Below, piece after piece: positions 1 to 6,380 of a DNA stretch of 40,588 bases (position 1 is its first letter; every line of letters begins with the position of its first letter). Below the pieces are notes generated by a model. It had not been told where the DNA came from. It did no database searches and worked only from the letters and a program-made list of their open reading frames with translations. The DNA is from CAYJPK01 sp964372035 (GTDB lineage: Bacteria > Desulfobacterota > Desulfovibrionia > Desulfovibrionales > Desulfovibrionaceae): contig CAYJPK010000012.1 of NCBI GenBank assembly GCA_964372035.1, forward strand, positions 1-40,588. Reading direction: 5' to 3'. The position numbers were made by a program, and so were the translations under genes.

Positions 1-50
1 CCGTTGATGTCGGGAGGCATCCGGGGGTTCAAATCCCTCCCCCTCCGCCA
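1..50 (+). tRNA. 3' end of a class II tRNA, probably tRNA-Ser (cut by window edge)
   Basis: The stretch ends in an encoded CCA. Before it lie discriminator G, a 3' acceptor strand CCCCTCC and a T-arm with loop TTCAAAT closed by GGGGG/CCCTC (one G-T pair). Upstream, GATG and CATC (positions 5-8 and 17-20) can form the stem of a long variable arm, as in class II tRNAs. Discriminator G with a long variable arm fits tRNA-Ser best; tRNA-Sec is an alternative, and tmRNA is unlikely because it carries discriminator A. The anticodon lies outside the window, so the identity is inferred. Confidence 0.75.
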
Positions 51-52
51 TT

Positions 53-90
53 AAAAGCTGTAAATCTAATTTAGGTTTACAGCTTTTTTT
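53..90 (+). terminator. Intrinsic terminator of the tRNA
   Basis: A perfect 12-bp stem (53-64 with 76-87) with an 11-nt loop runs into a T tract ending at 90. It starts three bases after the tRNA CCA, so it ends the tRNA transcript. Confidence 0.85.
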
Positions 91-193
91 TATTCTATTT
101 ATATTCTAAAAATGTTTTTGCAATGTTCCAAAAAAATGCTGGAATATGAGGTGTTTTTCTTGATTGCATTTTAAATTAAAATATTAAAAACTT

Positions 194-296
194 GTGCTGC
201 AACATGTATGGCTGCTAGAGGCTTTAGTTTTCATAGTAAAGTTTATAAAATAAAAATATTTAAAGGTCTTTACTTTTTGAGAATAAAGACCTTTTT
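194..296 (+). ncRNA. Candidate small RNA of about 100 nt in a gene-less stretch
   Basis: The 396 bases between the tRNA and the first gene hold no ORF of note. They do contain TTGATT (160-165), a 16-nt spacer and TATTAA (182-187), followed about 75 bases later by a strong intrinsic terminator. A transcript from about 194 to 296 would contain only a four-codon reading frame. I recognise no Rfam-type family (not 4.5S, 6S or tmRNA). The promoter match is only moderate and the 5' end is a guess. Confidence 0.28.
262..296 (+). terminator. Intrinsic terminator in the tRNA-to-gene gap
   Basis: A perfect 11-bp stem, 262-272 with 284-294 (arm AAAGGTCTTTA), has an 11-nt loop and ends in five T. The tRNA already has its own terminator at 53-90, so this one must serve another transcript. 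It is the main reason to suspect a small RNA here. Confidence 0.7.
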
Positions 297-335
297 CATA
301 TGAAAAAACGAAATTTTTATGAGCTATGGTATCAG

Positions 336-364
336 TTGACTATCAATTTTTTATTTAGTATCTT
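336..364 (+). promoter_or_regulatory. Sigma-70-type promoter for the secreted protein / EF-G / rsmA operon
   Basis: TTGACT (336-341) is separated by 17 bases from TATCTT (359-364); the predicted start is near 371. The 5' leader of about 75 bases contains an 8-bp GC-rich inverted repeat (372-379 with 417-424) just ahead of the AAGG ribosome site at 437-440. Confidence 0.6.
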
Positions 365-446
365 AAATTAATCCCGTAAGAGTAAAATTAGTCGTTTATG
401 AGAATATGTATTAAAGTTACGGGAAAATTTAATCTCAAGGCATTTA

Positions 447-1553
447 ATGAAAAAAATAGTTTTAATTTTATTGATAGCAGTTATTTCTGCTTTACCAGCA
501 TTTGCGAATATTAAAGATGCTGATTTTCCAAAAGAAGCTGTGGTTGCAATAGATGAAATCTTAAACGCAACTGCAAATGGAGCAAAGCCGTCAGAAGAGC
601 AAGTTAATTTTTTGATTGGTTTTATGCACGCACAAGATTATCCCTCTGGAACATTTCTTAGTCTTAATGAGCGTGAATATGGAAATGGAACTTATTATCA
701 GGCAAAGGTTGATTTTAACTTAAAGGATTATATTGATTATTCCTTAGATCCAAAAGTTCCAACTGAAATATTATATCCAGCGAGTATTCGCCGAGGCTAT
801 TGGCGGGAAGATAGTAAGATTTTGCAAGATGCAAGTGCAATTAAGGCATTAAAGCTTCCACCAGAACAAATGTTTTATACTAGTGGGATTGAAAACGAAG
901 AAATCACTCCTGACTTAACTAGTGGCTGTTATTATAATTATGAGCTTAAACGCCTGGTTGTAGTGACTAAAGATCCTGTTACAGGCTCAACTGCAGTTAT
1001 AAGTGCAGCAGTGCAAGTTGCTCCTTCATCAATTGGTTTAAAAGGTTTGGTGCTAGGTAATGATAGTGATTTAAACTATATTTATACTGATGTAACAGGT
1101 TCAAACTTATCAATGGTTGGGTGGGCAAAGACACAAATTTATGCTTCTGCTAACATTTCAGTTTGGATTGAGAAGAACGGTGAATTATATGCTAATTCGC
1201 TCAATTGGTTAAAGGCTGGTTGGTCAGGTATGAATGTGGTAGAAGCAGAAAATATCACATCTGGTGTTGAGCGTGGTAATAAGAGTCTTAATTCCTTTTT
1301 AAGCTCAAAAAATCGCCCAAGCCAAAAAGAAATTGAAGATTATCATATTTCATTAAAGAATAAAAATGATCAAGAGCTAGAAGAAAGCTTACAGGCTCAA
1401 GCAAATAAATTGCTAGAACTTGCAAATTCAGGTGAAAAGCTTAGCGATGATTACATGAAAGCTCTTCGTGATGGCAATTATGCAAAATCTTTGTCAAAAG
1501 AACATAAGATTGCAGAATTATTAAAATTATACATTAAAGAGAAGTTGAATTAA
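447..1553 (+). CDS. Secreted protein of unknown function, first gene of an operon
   Basis: The 368-residue product starts with a typical Sec signal peptide: KK, a hydrophobic core at about residues 4-16 and an Ala-x-Ala cleavage site near residue 20. The mature protein is therefore probably periplasmic or surface-exposed. Residues 25-260 look like a mixed globular domain with many Tyr and Asn. From about 275 to the end the chain is charged and helical (Lys, Glu, Leu rich), like a coiled coil or flexible tail. No catalytic motif or lipobox Cys is visible and I do not recognise the family. AAGG lies six bases before the ATG. The TAA stop shares its final A with the ATG of the next gene, so translation is probably coupled with the downstream unknown protein, EF-G and rsmA. 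Confidence 0.85.
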   Translation: MKKIVLILLIAVISALPAFANIKDADFPKEAVVAIDEILNATANGAKPSEEQVNFLIGFMHAQDYPSGTFLSLNEREYGNGTYYQAKVDFNLKDYIDYSLDPKVPTEILYPASIRRGYWREDSKILQDASAIKALKLPPEQMFYTSGIENEEITPDLTSGCYYNYELKRLVVVTKDPVTGSTAVISAAVQVAPSSIGLKGLVLGNDSDLNYIYTDVTGSNLSMVGWAKTQIYASANISVWIEKNGELYANSLNWLKAGWSGMNVVEAENITSGVERGNKSLNSFLSSKNRPSQKEIEDYHISLKNKNDQELEESLQAQANKLLELANSGEKLSDDYMKALRDGNYAKSLSKEHKIAELLKLYIKEKLN

Positions 1554-2176
1554 TGCAAAATAAAAACTTTCTTCGTGAAATAACAGAGCAAGATTTTGAA
1601 AATGCCTATAATGCAACTCTTCCCGCAGATAGGGCAGTTATAAAGCAGACTTTGGCTTTAAATTCTTTTATTTACAATGAGATGGATAGCTCTGTTGAAT
1701 TGAGTAAAAAATGTCATGAGCGAGGCTTTAGCTGTAGTATTAAAAATAAAGCTCTTGATTTTGCACTGTTTTTTATCCGTGAAGATTTTGCACCATTATC
1801 AAGTTTGAGTAGTGCTATTTTGCTGGCACGCTTAGCACAAGTCGAGCATATTTATGTTTTGTATGAAAAAGAATTACCACAAACGCTTAATAGCTTGGAG
1901 CTTTGTGGTATCCAACAGGCTTATGTTTGCACAGAAAAACTAGATGAAAAAAAATGGCAAGAAATCATGCATAGCATGGAGAAAGTTGGCTTGCGTGGAA
2001 GTGTATTAGTTTTTGGTGATTCAAAGTTTAAATGGCAAACATATCCATATAAATTATGGTGTTATGATAATAATGTTGCATTGCTTAAAGGGACAGAGTG
2101 CGCAGTTCATAATGACTTAAATGTAGATTTTTTCCGCTATAACATTATAAAAGAAGTAGATATTTATGAAGATTGA
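1553..2176 (+). CDS. Cytosolic protein of unknown function, faintly HisD-like
   Basis: The 207-residue product has no signal peptide or membrane segment. Residues 75-130 (a Pro-Leu-Ser-Ser stretch, then Ala-Gln-Val-Glu-His-Ile-Tyr and a Cys-Gly-Ile-Gln-Gln-Ala-Tyr segment) remind me of the NAD-binding part of histidinol dehydrogenase, where Ala-Gly-Val-Glu and Gly-Val-x-Glu occur in the same order. The catalytic Glu/His and zinc ligands of HisD are not evident and the protein is half the length, so any relation is remote and the function unknown. It overlaps the gene before it by one base and the EF-G gene by 11 bases. This tight coupling suggests a shared role or shared regulation with the translation factor. 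Confidence 0.8.
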   Translation: MQNKNFLREITEQDFENAYNATLPADRAVIKQTLALNSFIYNEMDSSVELSKKCHERGFSCSIKNKALDFALFFIREDFAPLSSLSSAILLARLAQVEHIYVLYEKELPQTLNSLELCGIQQAYVCTEKLDEKKWQEIMHSMEKVGLRGSVLVFGDSKFKWQTYPYKLWCYDNNVALLKGTECAVHNDLNVDFFRYNIIKEVDIYED

Positions 2177-4196
2177 TTTCTTAAGAAACATCGGAATTAT
2201 AGCTCATATTGACGCAGGAAAGACAACTCTTTCAGAGCGTATACTTTTTTACACCCAAAAAATTCATCGTATGGGTGAAGTACATAATGGCACAGCAACA
2301 ATGGATTATTTGCCAGAAGAGCAAGAAAGAGGCATAACAATCAGCTCTGCTTGTACTTCTTGTGAATGGGAATATAACAAGAGCAATTACTATATCAATA
2401 TTATTGATACGCCAGGGCACGTAGATTTTACGATTGAAGTTGAGCGTTCACTTCGTGTGCTTGATGGTGCGATAGGTGTTTTTTGTGCTGTTAGTGGAGT
2501 TGAGCCACAGTCAGAAACTGTTTGGCGGCAATCAGAAAAATTTGGTGTTCCTAAACTTGCCTTTATTAATAAGATTGATAGGCAGGGAGCTGATTTTGAA
2601 GCTACGCTTAGTGCAATGCAAACTCGTCTTAACATTAAGACTTTATTATTAAATATTCCAATGCCAAGTGACAGTTCTGAGCAAAATATTATAATTGATT
2701 TATTGCTTCAAAAAGCCATTATTTTTGATGAAGAAAGTCAAGGGCAAGAACTTAGCATAAGAGATTTAAGCAAGGAAGAGCTTGAATATGCTTTGGCTTG
2801 GCGCTTAAAAGCTTTAGAAGATTTGGCAGATGCCGATGATATTTTCTTAGAAAAATATTTACAAGAAGACTATGAAATTAACGATATAAAGGCGGCGATA
2901 CGTCGAGTTTGCTTAAGTCGAACCCTTGTTCCTGTTTTTGTTGGTTCTGCCTTAAAAAATCTTGGTGTTCAACCACTTATTGACGCTGTTTGTGAATATT
3001 TACCCTCACCGCTAGAGGTTGAAGCACCAAAAGTTTTTGACGCTGAAAATCAAAGCAGAGAGATTTGTTGTAATGAAAAAGAAAGCTTAATGGCAATAGC
3101 CTTTAAGGTCTTAATGGAAAATGGGCGAAAGCTTAGCTTTATTCGTATTTATTCAGGAACCTTAAATGAGGGTGATACTTGTTATAATTTGTCGAATCAT
3201 CAGGAAGAAAAAATATCTCGCTTATATAGAGTTCATGCAAATAAACGTGAGCAAATTGAGCTTGCAAAAGCTGGTGATATAGTCGCTGTGGTTGGCTTTA
3301 AAAGCATTAATACAGGTGATAGCTTAGCACATGAAAAAAGCGACTTTATGCTTGAAAAAATTAATGAGTATAAGCCTGTTATTTCGCTTGCTCTTGAACC
3401 GCTTAATGCTGATGAAGGCAAGGTTTTAGATGAAGCAATAGCAAGATTTTTAGCTGAAGATCCAACGCTTTTTTCAAGTATAGATGAAGGCTCAGGTCAT
3501 AGAATTTTATCTGGTATGGGCGAGCTTCATCTTGATGTTATTTTGGAGCGAATTAAGCGTGAATATAATATTTCACCAAGAACTGGCAACCCTCAAGTTG
3601 TTAAGCGTGAAAGCATTTCAAAGCTAGCTAAGGCTAGTGGTCTTTTTGAGCGTGAACTTGGTGCAGACTTCCATCATGGGGAATTAAGTCTTAGCCTTAG
3701 CCCTCGGGGGCGTGAGGGGATTAATAAAATAGATACTTCAAAAATTGAAGATGTTTTGCCACAGGCTTTTGTTGAAGGTATTAGGCAAGGTATAGAAGAT
3801 AGCTTACTAAGTGGACCTGTGACTGGTTATCCTGTGCAAGATGTTGATATTATAGTTGAATCTGTTAATAGGAAAGAGGGCGTAAGCACAGTCGTTGGCT
3901 TTACTATGGCGGCTAATATTGCAATGCGCACAGCCCTAGAAGATGCAAAATTAATCGTGCTTGAGCCTATTATGCAAGTTGAAATTATCGTCCCTGAAGA
4001 TTGGCTTGGAGCTGCAATTTCCCTTTTCAACAGTAGAAGTGGAAAGGTCGAAAATATAGAAGATAGAAGTGGGCAAAAATCTTTACAAGGTCTAGCTCCT
4101 CTTTCAAAGTTATTTGGCTTTGCAACTGACCTTCGCTCGGCAACACAAGGTAGAGCAGGGCTTAGCACTCGTTTTGAACATTTTGATAGTATTTAA
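2166..4196 (+). CDS. fusA2: Elongation factor G, second-type paralogue
   Basis: This is a translational GTPase of 676 residues, slightly shorter than canonical EF-G (about 690-700). The G motifs are all present: AHIDAGKT at 13-20, RGITIS at 55-60 (switch I), DTPGH at 81-85 and NKID at 135-138. Domains II to V follow, ending in the usual EF-G C-terminal fold. The standard EF-G gene normally sits in the str operon with rpsL, rpsG and tuf. Here it is instead between two unknown genes and rsmA, which together with its divergence suggests an EF-G2 paralogue. EF-G moves tRNA and mRNA through the ribosome; paralogues may specialise in recycling or stress. The start overlaps the previous gene by 11 bases. 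I am sure of the family, less sure that it is not the sole EF-G. Confidence 0.9.
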   Translation: MKIDFLRNIGIIAHIDAGKTTLSERILFYTQKIHRMGEVHNGTATMDYLPEEQERGITISSACTSCEWEYNKSNYYINIIDTPGHVDFTIEVERSLRVLDGAIGVFCAVSGVEPQSETVWRQSEKFGVPKLAFINKIDRQGADFEATLSAMQTRLNIKTLLLNIPMPSDSSEQNIIIDLLLQKAIIFDEESQGQELSIRDLSKEELEYALAWRLKALEDLADADDIFLEKYLQEDYEINDIKAAIRRVCLSRTLVPVFVGSALKNLGVQPLIDAVCEYLPSPLEVEAPKVFDAENQSREICCNEKESLMAIAFKVLMENGRKLSFIRIYSGTLNEGDTCYNLSNHQEEKISRLYRVHANKREQIELAKAGDIVAVVGFKSINTGDSLAHEKSDFMLEKINEYKPVISLALEPLNADEGKVLDEAIARFLAEDPTLFSSIDEGSGHRILSGMGELHLDVILERIKREYNISPRTGNPQVVKRESISKLAKASGLFERELGADFHHGELSLSLSPRGREGINKIDTSKIEDVLPQAFVEGIRQGIEDSLLSGPVTGYPVQDVDIIVESVNRKEGVSTVVGFTMAANIAMRTALEDAKLIVLEPIMQVEIIVPEDWLGAAISLFNSRSGKVENIEDRSGQKSLQGLAPLSKLFGFATDLRSATQGRAGLSTRFEHFDSI

Positions 4197-4208
4197 ATTG
4201 GAATAATT

Positions 4209-4979
4209 ATGAAATTAAAAAAAAGCCTTGGGCAACATTTTCTGCGTGATAAGCACGTTTCCCAAAAGATCGTTGATTTACTTCAAATTGAAGCTAATGA
4301 TAATATTATTGAAATTGGACCAGGTGCAGGAGCTTTGACAGATTTTATAAGCTCATCTGAATTTAATAGTTTTACAATTATTGAAAAAGATAATCATTTT
4401 GCAGCACTACATGCTGAAAAACTTGCAAATCGTGAGAATTGCAAAGTTTTGAACATGGACGCAATGGACTATAACTGGTCAGAGATTGAGGGCGATATTA
4501 AAATTATAAGCAATCTACCTTATAACGTTGCTTCACCTTTAATTTGGGACATTGTAAGCCAAGTTCCTAATTTAAAGCAAGCTGTTTTTATGGTACAAAA
4601 AGAAGTTGCTGAACGCATCATTGCACCTATTGATACAAAGGACTACGGTGCACTGAGTGTATGGGTTCAAAGCTACGCAGAAGTTGAATGGGGTTTTGTT
4701 GTCAAGCCGAATAGCTTTACCCCCCCTCCAAAGGTTGATTCTGCTGTAATACGCTTAAATGTTTACGATAAAAATGCCCTCAGCTTTGATGCCAGAAAAT
4801 TAAATAAATTATTAAGGCTTTGCTTCCAACAAAGGCGCAAACAAATACAGGGTATTCTGAAAAAATCTGGAATATCAAGCTATAGCGAGATATTAGACGA
4901 AATAGGAGTTGCACAAGCAGCTCGTCCAGAGAACTTAACCTGTCTAGATTTTCATAATCTAGCTAAAAAAATTAATTAA
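4209..4979 (+). CDS. rsmA: 16S rRNA (adenine1518-N6/adenine1519-N6)-dimethyltransferase
   Basis: RsmA (KsgA) dimethylates two adjacent adenines in the 3' terminal helix of 16S rRNA during late 30S assembly, using S-adenosylmethionine. The 256-residue product shows the N-terminal SLGQHFL signature at 6-12, the SAM-binding motif I EIGPGAGAL at 35-43, and the catalytic NLPY at 102-105 followed by N-V-A-S-P. The C-terminal helical domain has the QQRRKQI stretch usual in this family. Length is normal. It is 12 bases after the EF-G gene and ends the operon, which links two ribosome-related functions. No intrinsic terminator is visible before hup. Confidence 0.95.
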   Translation: MKLKKSLGQHFLRDKHVSQKIVDLLQIEANDNIIEIGPGAGALTDFISSSEFNSFTIIEKDNHFAALHAEKLANRENCKVLNMDAMDYNWSEIEGDIKIISNLPYNVASPLIWDIVSQVPNLKQAVFMVQKEVAERIIAPIDTKDYGALSVWVQSYAEVEWGFVVKPNSFTPPPKVDSAVIRLNVYDKNALSFDARKLNKLLRLCFQQRRKQIQGILKKSGISSYSEILDEIGVAQAARPENLTCLDFHNLAKKIN

Positions 4980-5048
4980 AAGAGCTTGACTTTAAAAGTA
5001 AATCGTGATTTTGTATTAAGTATATATGTTATTTAAGGAGAAAAGGAT

Positions 5049-5321
5049 ATGACTAAAGCGGATTTAGTTGCTGACATTGCGAGCAAAACAAGCATGACTA
5101 AAGTAGCTGCAGAACGTGCACTACTTGCTCTTTTGGATTCTATTCAAGGTAGCTTAGTGAAAGAGGAAAAGTTGACTATTACAGGCTTTGGAACTTTTTC
5201 TGTTGAAAAGCGTAAAGAGCGCAAAGGTCGCAATCCACGCACTGGTGAAGAAATTACCATTAAAGCATCAAAGATGGTTAAATTTCGCCCAGGTAAAACA
5301 TTAAAAGACTCTGTAAACTAG
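5049..5321 (+). CDS. hup: DNA-binding protein HU
   Basis: This 90-residue histone-like protein bends and compacts DNA as a dimer. The sequence has the standard fold: two N-terminal helices, then the HU/IHF signature GFGTFSVEKRKERKGRNPRT at 47-66, whose arm carries the DNA-intercalating Pro of Arg-Asn-Pro. The length is exactly that of HU. The strong site AAGGAG (5035-5040) lies eight bases before the ATG. A TTGACT lies upstream at 4986-4991, but I see no good -10 at the right distance, so a promoter is likely but not defined. A 58-codon membrane protein gene follows after ten bases. Confidence 0.95.
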   Translation: MTKADLVADIASKTSMTKVAAERALLALLDSIQGSLVKEEKLTITGFGTFSVEKRKERKGRNPRTGEEITIKASKMVKFRPGKTLKDSVN

Positions 5322-5331
5322 GAGAATTTTT

Positions 5332-5508
5332 ATGCTACATGGTGAAACCCTACATAGTGCCTTGCCACAGGATATCCCTTGGTGGATGCCTGATCATGTT
5401 ATCTTTTTTGGTGTGCTTTATGGCGTTCTTTTTGTAATTGGAAGCGGTTTAGCTTACGTAGCTTTTCAGACGATTAAGGATTTATATTTTTCTAACAAAT
5501 CACACTAA
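5332..5508 (+). CDS. Small single-span membrane protein
   Basis: This is a 58-codon gene with GGAG at 5321-5324, overlapping the hup stop codon and seven bases before the ATG. The product has a short N-terminal part rich in Pro and Trp (PWWMPDH at about 16-22), one hydrophobic segment at about residues 23-46 and a short basic tail. It is probably an inner-membrane protein. The position directly after hup, the ribosome site and the clean hydrophobic profile support a real gene. I do not recognise a family or know a function. The last codons lie inside a large inverted repeat (5464-5518). Confidence 0.75.
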   Translation: MLHGETLHSALPQDIPWWMPDHVIFFGVLYGVLFVIGSGLAYVAFQTIKDLYFSNKSH

Positions 5509-5518
5509 TCGTCTGAAA
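5464..5518 (+). repeat. 13-bp perfect inverted repeat at the end of the hup unit
   Basis: TTTCAGACGATTA (5464-5476) is the exact reverse complement of 5506-5518, with a 29-nt loop. The left arm is inside the small membrane protein gene and the right arm covers its stop codon. No T run follows, so it is not a standard intrinsic terminator. It could be a 3'-end stabiliser, an RNase site or a factor-dependent end. Confidence 0.7.
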
Positions 5519-5538
5519 TTACATAAATAAATTTATGC

Positions 5539-5566
5539 TTGCAATTTCTAAGAAAACAGATATAAT
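5539..5566 (+). promoter_or_regulatory. Sigma-70 promoter for rpsU
   Basis: TTGCAA (5539-5544), a 16-base spacer and a perfect TATAAT (5561-5566) give one of the best promoters in the window. The predicted start is near 5573, leaving a leader of about 30 bases before rpsU. Confidence 0.85.
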
Positions 5567-5604
5567 TTCTGTTCAAAAATTATGAAAAAGAGGGGGTGAT
5601 GAAC

Positions 5605-5805
5605 TTGCCAGGTGTATTTTTTAATGATGATGATAATTTTGACATTGCCCTTCGTCGCTTCAAAAAGCAAGTAGAAAAGGCTGGCATTTTATCAGAAATG
5701 AAAAAACGTCAACACTTTGAAAAACCAAGTGTTATGCGTAAAAAGAAAAAGGCTGCTGCACGCAAAAGATTACTTAAGAAAATGCGTAAATCCAATATGG
5801 GTTAG
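5605..5805 (+). CDS. rpsU: 30S ribosomal protein S21 (TTG start)
   Basis: S21 is a small basic protein of the 30S subunit, needed in many Gram-negatives for normal initiation. The 66-residue product begins PGVFFNDDDNFDIALRRFKK, matches the S21 family, and ends in the usual Lys/Arg-rich helix. Possible starts at GTG 5596 or ATG 5599 overlap the ribosome site itself: the run from 5589 to 5598 matches the full AGGAGGTG consensus with one change. The TTG at 5605 lies six bases after that site and gives the N-terminus Met-Pro-Gly-Val known for this family, so I choose it. A strong promoter precedes the gene and a terminator follows, so S21 can be made in excess over the downstream genes. Confidence 0.92.
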   Translation: MPGVFFNDDDNFDIALRRFKKQVEKAGILSEMKKRQHFEKPSVMRKKKKAAARKRLLKKMRKSNMG

Positions 5806-5822
5806 TTGCCTAGAGATTTTTA

Positions 5823-5852
5823 GCGGGGGCATTATTTTGCCTCCGCCTTTTT
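5823..5852 (+). terminator. Intrinsic terminator between rpsU and yqeY
   Basis: A 9-bp GC-rich stem (5823-5831 with 5838-5846, one G-T pair) has a 6-nt loop and is followed by TTTTT at 5848-5852. It resembles the partial terminator that separates rpsU from dnaG in the E. coli macromolecular-synthesis operon and would set a high S21 to primase ratio. Confidence 0.88.
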
Positions 5853-5926
5853 ATCTTATATGTCCATAGGACAACAAGTTTACAAGATATTTCTTTATAT
5901 TCACATCAAACACAAGTGGGCTGAAT

Positions 5927-6376
5927 ATGAGTTTGGCAAAACAAATAGACAACGATTATATAACAGCTTATAAAGCAAAAGATCAACAACTCGTTGATGT
6001 TTTAAGACTTTTAAAGACTGCTGCAAAAAACCAACAAATCGAACTTCGCAGAGAATTAACTGATGATGAAGTTTTTGATGTTATCCAAAAGCAAGCAAAG
6101 CAACGTCAAGATTCTATTGAGCAATTTAATGCTGCAAATCGCAGTGATTTAGCACAAAAAGAAGAATTAGAATTAAACATTCTTAAGCGTTACTTACCAG
6201 AACCAATTAGCGAAGCTGAACTTGATAATGCAATTTCAGATACTATTTCACAACTTGGCGCAACTGATATGAAGTCAATGGGTGCCGTAATAGCTAAAAT
6301 AATGGCTGATTACAAGGGGCGTGTTGATGGTAAGCAAGTTAGTTCTAAAGTAAAAGCTAGCTTAACAAGTAAATAG
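5927..6376 (+). CDS. yqeY: GatB/YqeY domain protein
   Basis: The 149-residue product is a stand-alone YqeY protein: an N-terminal helical hairpin at 1-90 with the stretch DVLRLLKTAAKNQQIE (about 26-41), and a C-terminal three-helix domain at 95-149 like the tail domain of the amidotransferase subunits GatB and GatE. In those enzymes this domain touches the tRNA. The free protein's role is unclear. The gene is four bases upstream of mutS2 and belongs to the block leading to dnaG and rpoD. No strong ribosome site is visible (GGCTG before the ATG). A separate true gatB lies at 20768-22186. Confidence 0.93.
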   Translation: MSLAKQIDNDYITAYKAKDQQLVDVLRLLKTAAKNQQIELRRELTDDEVFDVIQKQAKQRQDSIEQFNAANRSDLAQKEELELNILKRYLPEPISEAELDNAISDTISQLGATDMKSMGAVIAKIMADYKGRVDGKQVSSKVKASLTSK

Positions 6377-6380
6377 TATT

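Noticed and set aside
1..50. tmRNA or selenocysteine tRNA 3' end
   Set aside because: Discriminator G argues against tmRNA. Sec tRNA cannot be excluded, but the arms read simply as a 7-bp acceptor and 5-bp T stem of tRNA-Ser; the rest is outside the window.
3827..4168. Minus-strand 113-codon frame opposite EF-G
   Set aside because: It is antisense of EF-G domains IV-V with Ser/Ile/Leu-rich shadow composition.
4986..5030. Complete sigma-70 promoter before hup
   Set aside because: TTGACT at 4986 is good, but TATTAA and TATATA lie too far away (22 or more bases), so no full promoter can be called.
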